A stretch of 64,000 nucleotides of DNA from Ovis canadensis (Eukaryota > Chordata > Mammalia > Artiodactyla > Bovidae), in assembly GCF_042477335.2 (NCBI RefSeq), contig NC_091256.1, positions 27,680,501 through 27,744,500 of the forward strand. Reading direction: 5' to 3'. Each line of letters begins with the position of its first letter. The first letter of the stretch is position 1. The notes beneath the pieces were generated by a model. It did not search any database, had not been told where the DNA came from, and saw only the letters and a program-made list of their open reading frames with translations. Shown here piece after piece: positions 63,470 through 64,000 of the stretch. A program made the translations under genes and the position numbers.

Positions 63470-63640
63470 GTTAGCATTGTGTATTTTTGTCACTTGTAAG
63501 TAGTAGGGACTTTACAACATGAATTATCTAATTTAATTCTTACATCAACCTTATGAGGCTCTTCTATAATAAGCTATTTTATGTATGGGAACCTTAAATA
63601 GCTTATCTCAAATAATGTTTTTAATATATAGTAATAATAG
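63470..63640 (-). mobile_element. MIR SINE relic, antisense
   Basis: Reverse-complement MIR order: GGGACTTTACAACATGAATTA, TAATTCTTACATCAACCTTATGAGG, TATTTTATGTATGGGAAC. Confidence 0.65.
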
Positions 63641-64000
63641 GAGTGAGCTGATCTCAGTTTAGCAATGATGGAAATATTGACTCATATCATTTTATCCTAT
63701 AGAGAAATGGTTGGAAATGATGGTTCACTGGGCAGCCACCTCTTTGGCAAAGTTTCTCCAAAACGTAGACAAAGCTCAGAAAGTGGCTGTGGGGTTCAGC
63801 CTCAGCAGCTCATGGCAGAGGTAGGGAACAGAGTGAGCAGGAAGTGCTTTCAGGCTGCAGAACAGACCACACACAACTGAGGGCCTTCCTGAGGGCACCA
63901 CCCCGCCTGGAGAAGCCTGTGCCCTGGACAGTGCCAGGGGGCGAGGGGGGATGCCCAGCTTCCCACCCCCAACACTTCTCCTGGCCTCATGAGTGGAGAC
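63641..64000. other. Window edge, GC-rich from about 63790
   Basis: Composition shifts from AT-rich to clearly GC-rich (CCACCCCGCC, GCCAGGGGGCGAGGGGGG) over the last 200 bases. No ORF longer than 71 codons and no recognised family. It could be the start of a retroviral, satellite or genic element that continues outside the window. Confidence 0.45.

Overview
This window is mammalian and comes from a ruminant, most probably a bovid (cattle, sheep or goat group). The evidence is the repeat content: many copies of the RTE-type LINE BovB with its GTTCAG/ACTGAA-repeat 3' tail, tRNA-derived Bov-tA and dimeric BOV-A2 SINEs ending in AC or AGC repeats, a ruminant-type L1 3' UTR, one CHR-type cetartiodactyl SINE, and older mammalian relics (MIR, L2-like, L1M-like, Tigger). 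The species cannot be named from sequence alone. The DNA is AT-rich and reads as intergenic or deeply intronic. No multi-exon gene, tRNA, rRNA or CRISPR array was found. The only intact conserved protein-coding ORF is a 126-residue histone H2B at 12740-13120.

Layout. 1-7766: one L1 3' end broken by a BovB, two SINEs and a second BovB that itself holds a third BovB. 7767-12672: AT-rich sequence with a probable old L1 5' UTR, a bare poly-T insertion, two SINE pieces and a MIR. 12673-14252: the H2B copy fused to a 5'-truncated L1 3' end, the pair flanked by one 12-bp target-site duplication (TSD). 15303-18672: a long BovB with endonuclease and reverse-transcriptase remnants. 22119-25390: an L1 with an inverted 5' half (twin priming). 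25552-26882: BovB. 29727-31136: a Bov-tA split by a solo LTR that is itself split by a BOV-A2. 33917-38212: a Tigger/MER2-type DNA transposon split by a BovB, which is split by an opposite-strand BovB. 38213-55264: mostly unremarkable AT-rich DNA with scattered SINEs, BovB pieces, a MIR split by a CHR SINE, and a Tigger MITE. 55265-61375: an old L1 split by a BOV-A2 and two head-to-head BovBs. 61376-64000: AT-rich DNA, a MIR, and a GC-rich edge.

Nothing here works together as a pathway or operon. What ties the window together is layered retrotransposition, and TSDs and split elements give the relative order of many events. No dedicated novel biological system is visible. The most unusual object is the H2B-L1 chimeric retrocopy. 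Its single shared TSD and single terminal A-rich tail point to one integration event, arising either from template switching during L1 reverse transcription or from retrotransposition of an H2B-L1 read-through transcript. All family names are from memory of consensus sequences, without a database search.
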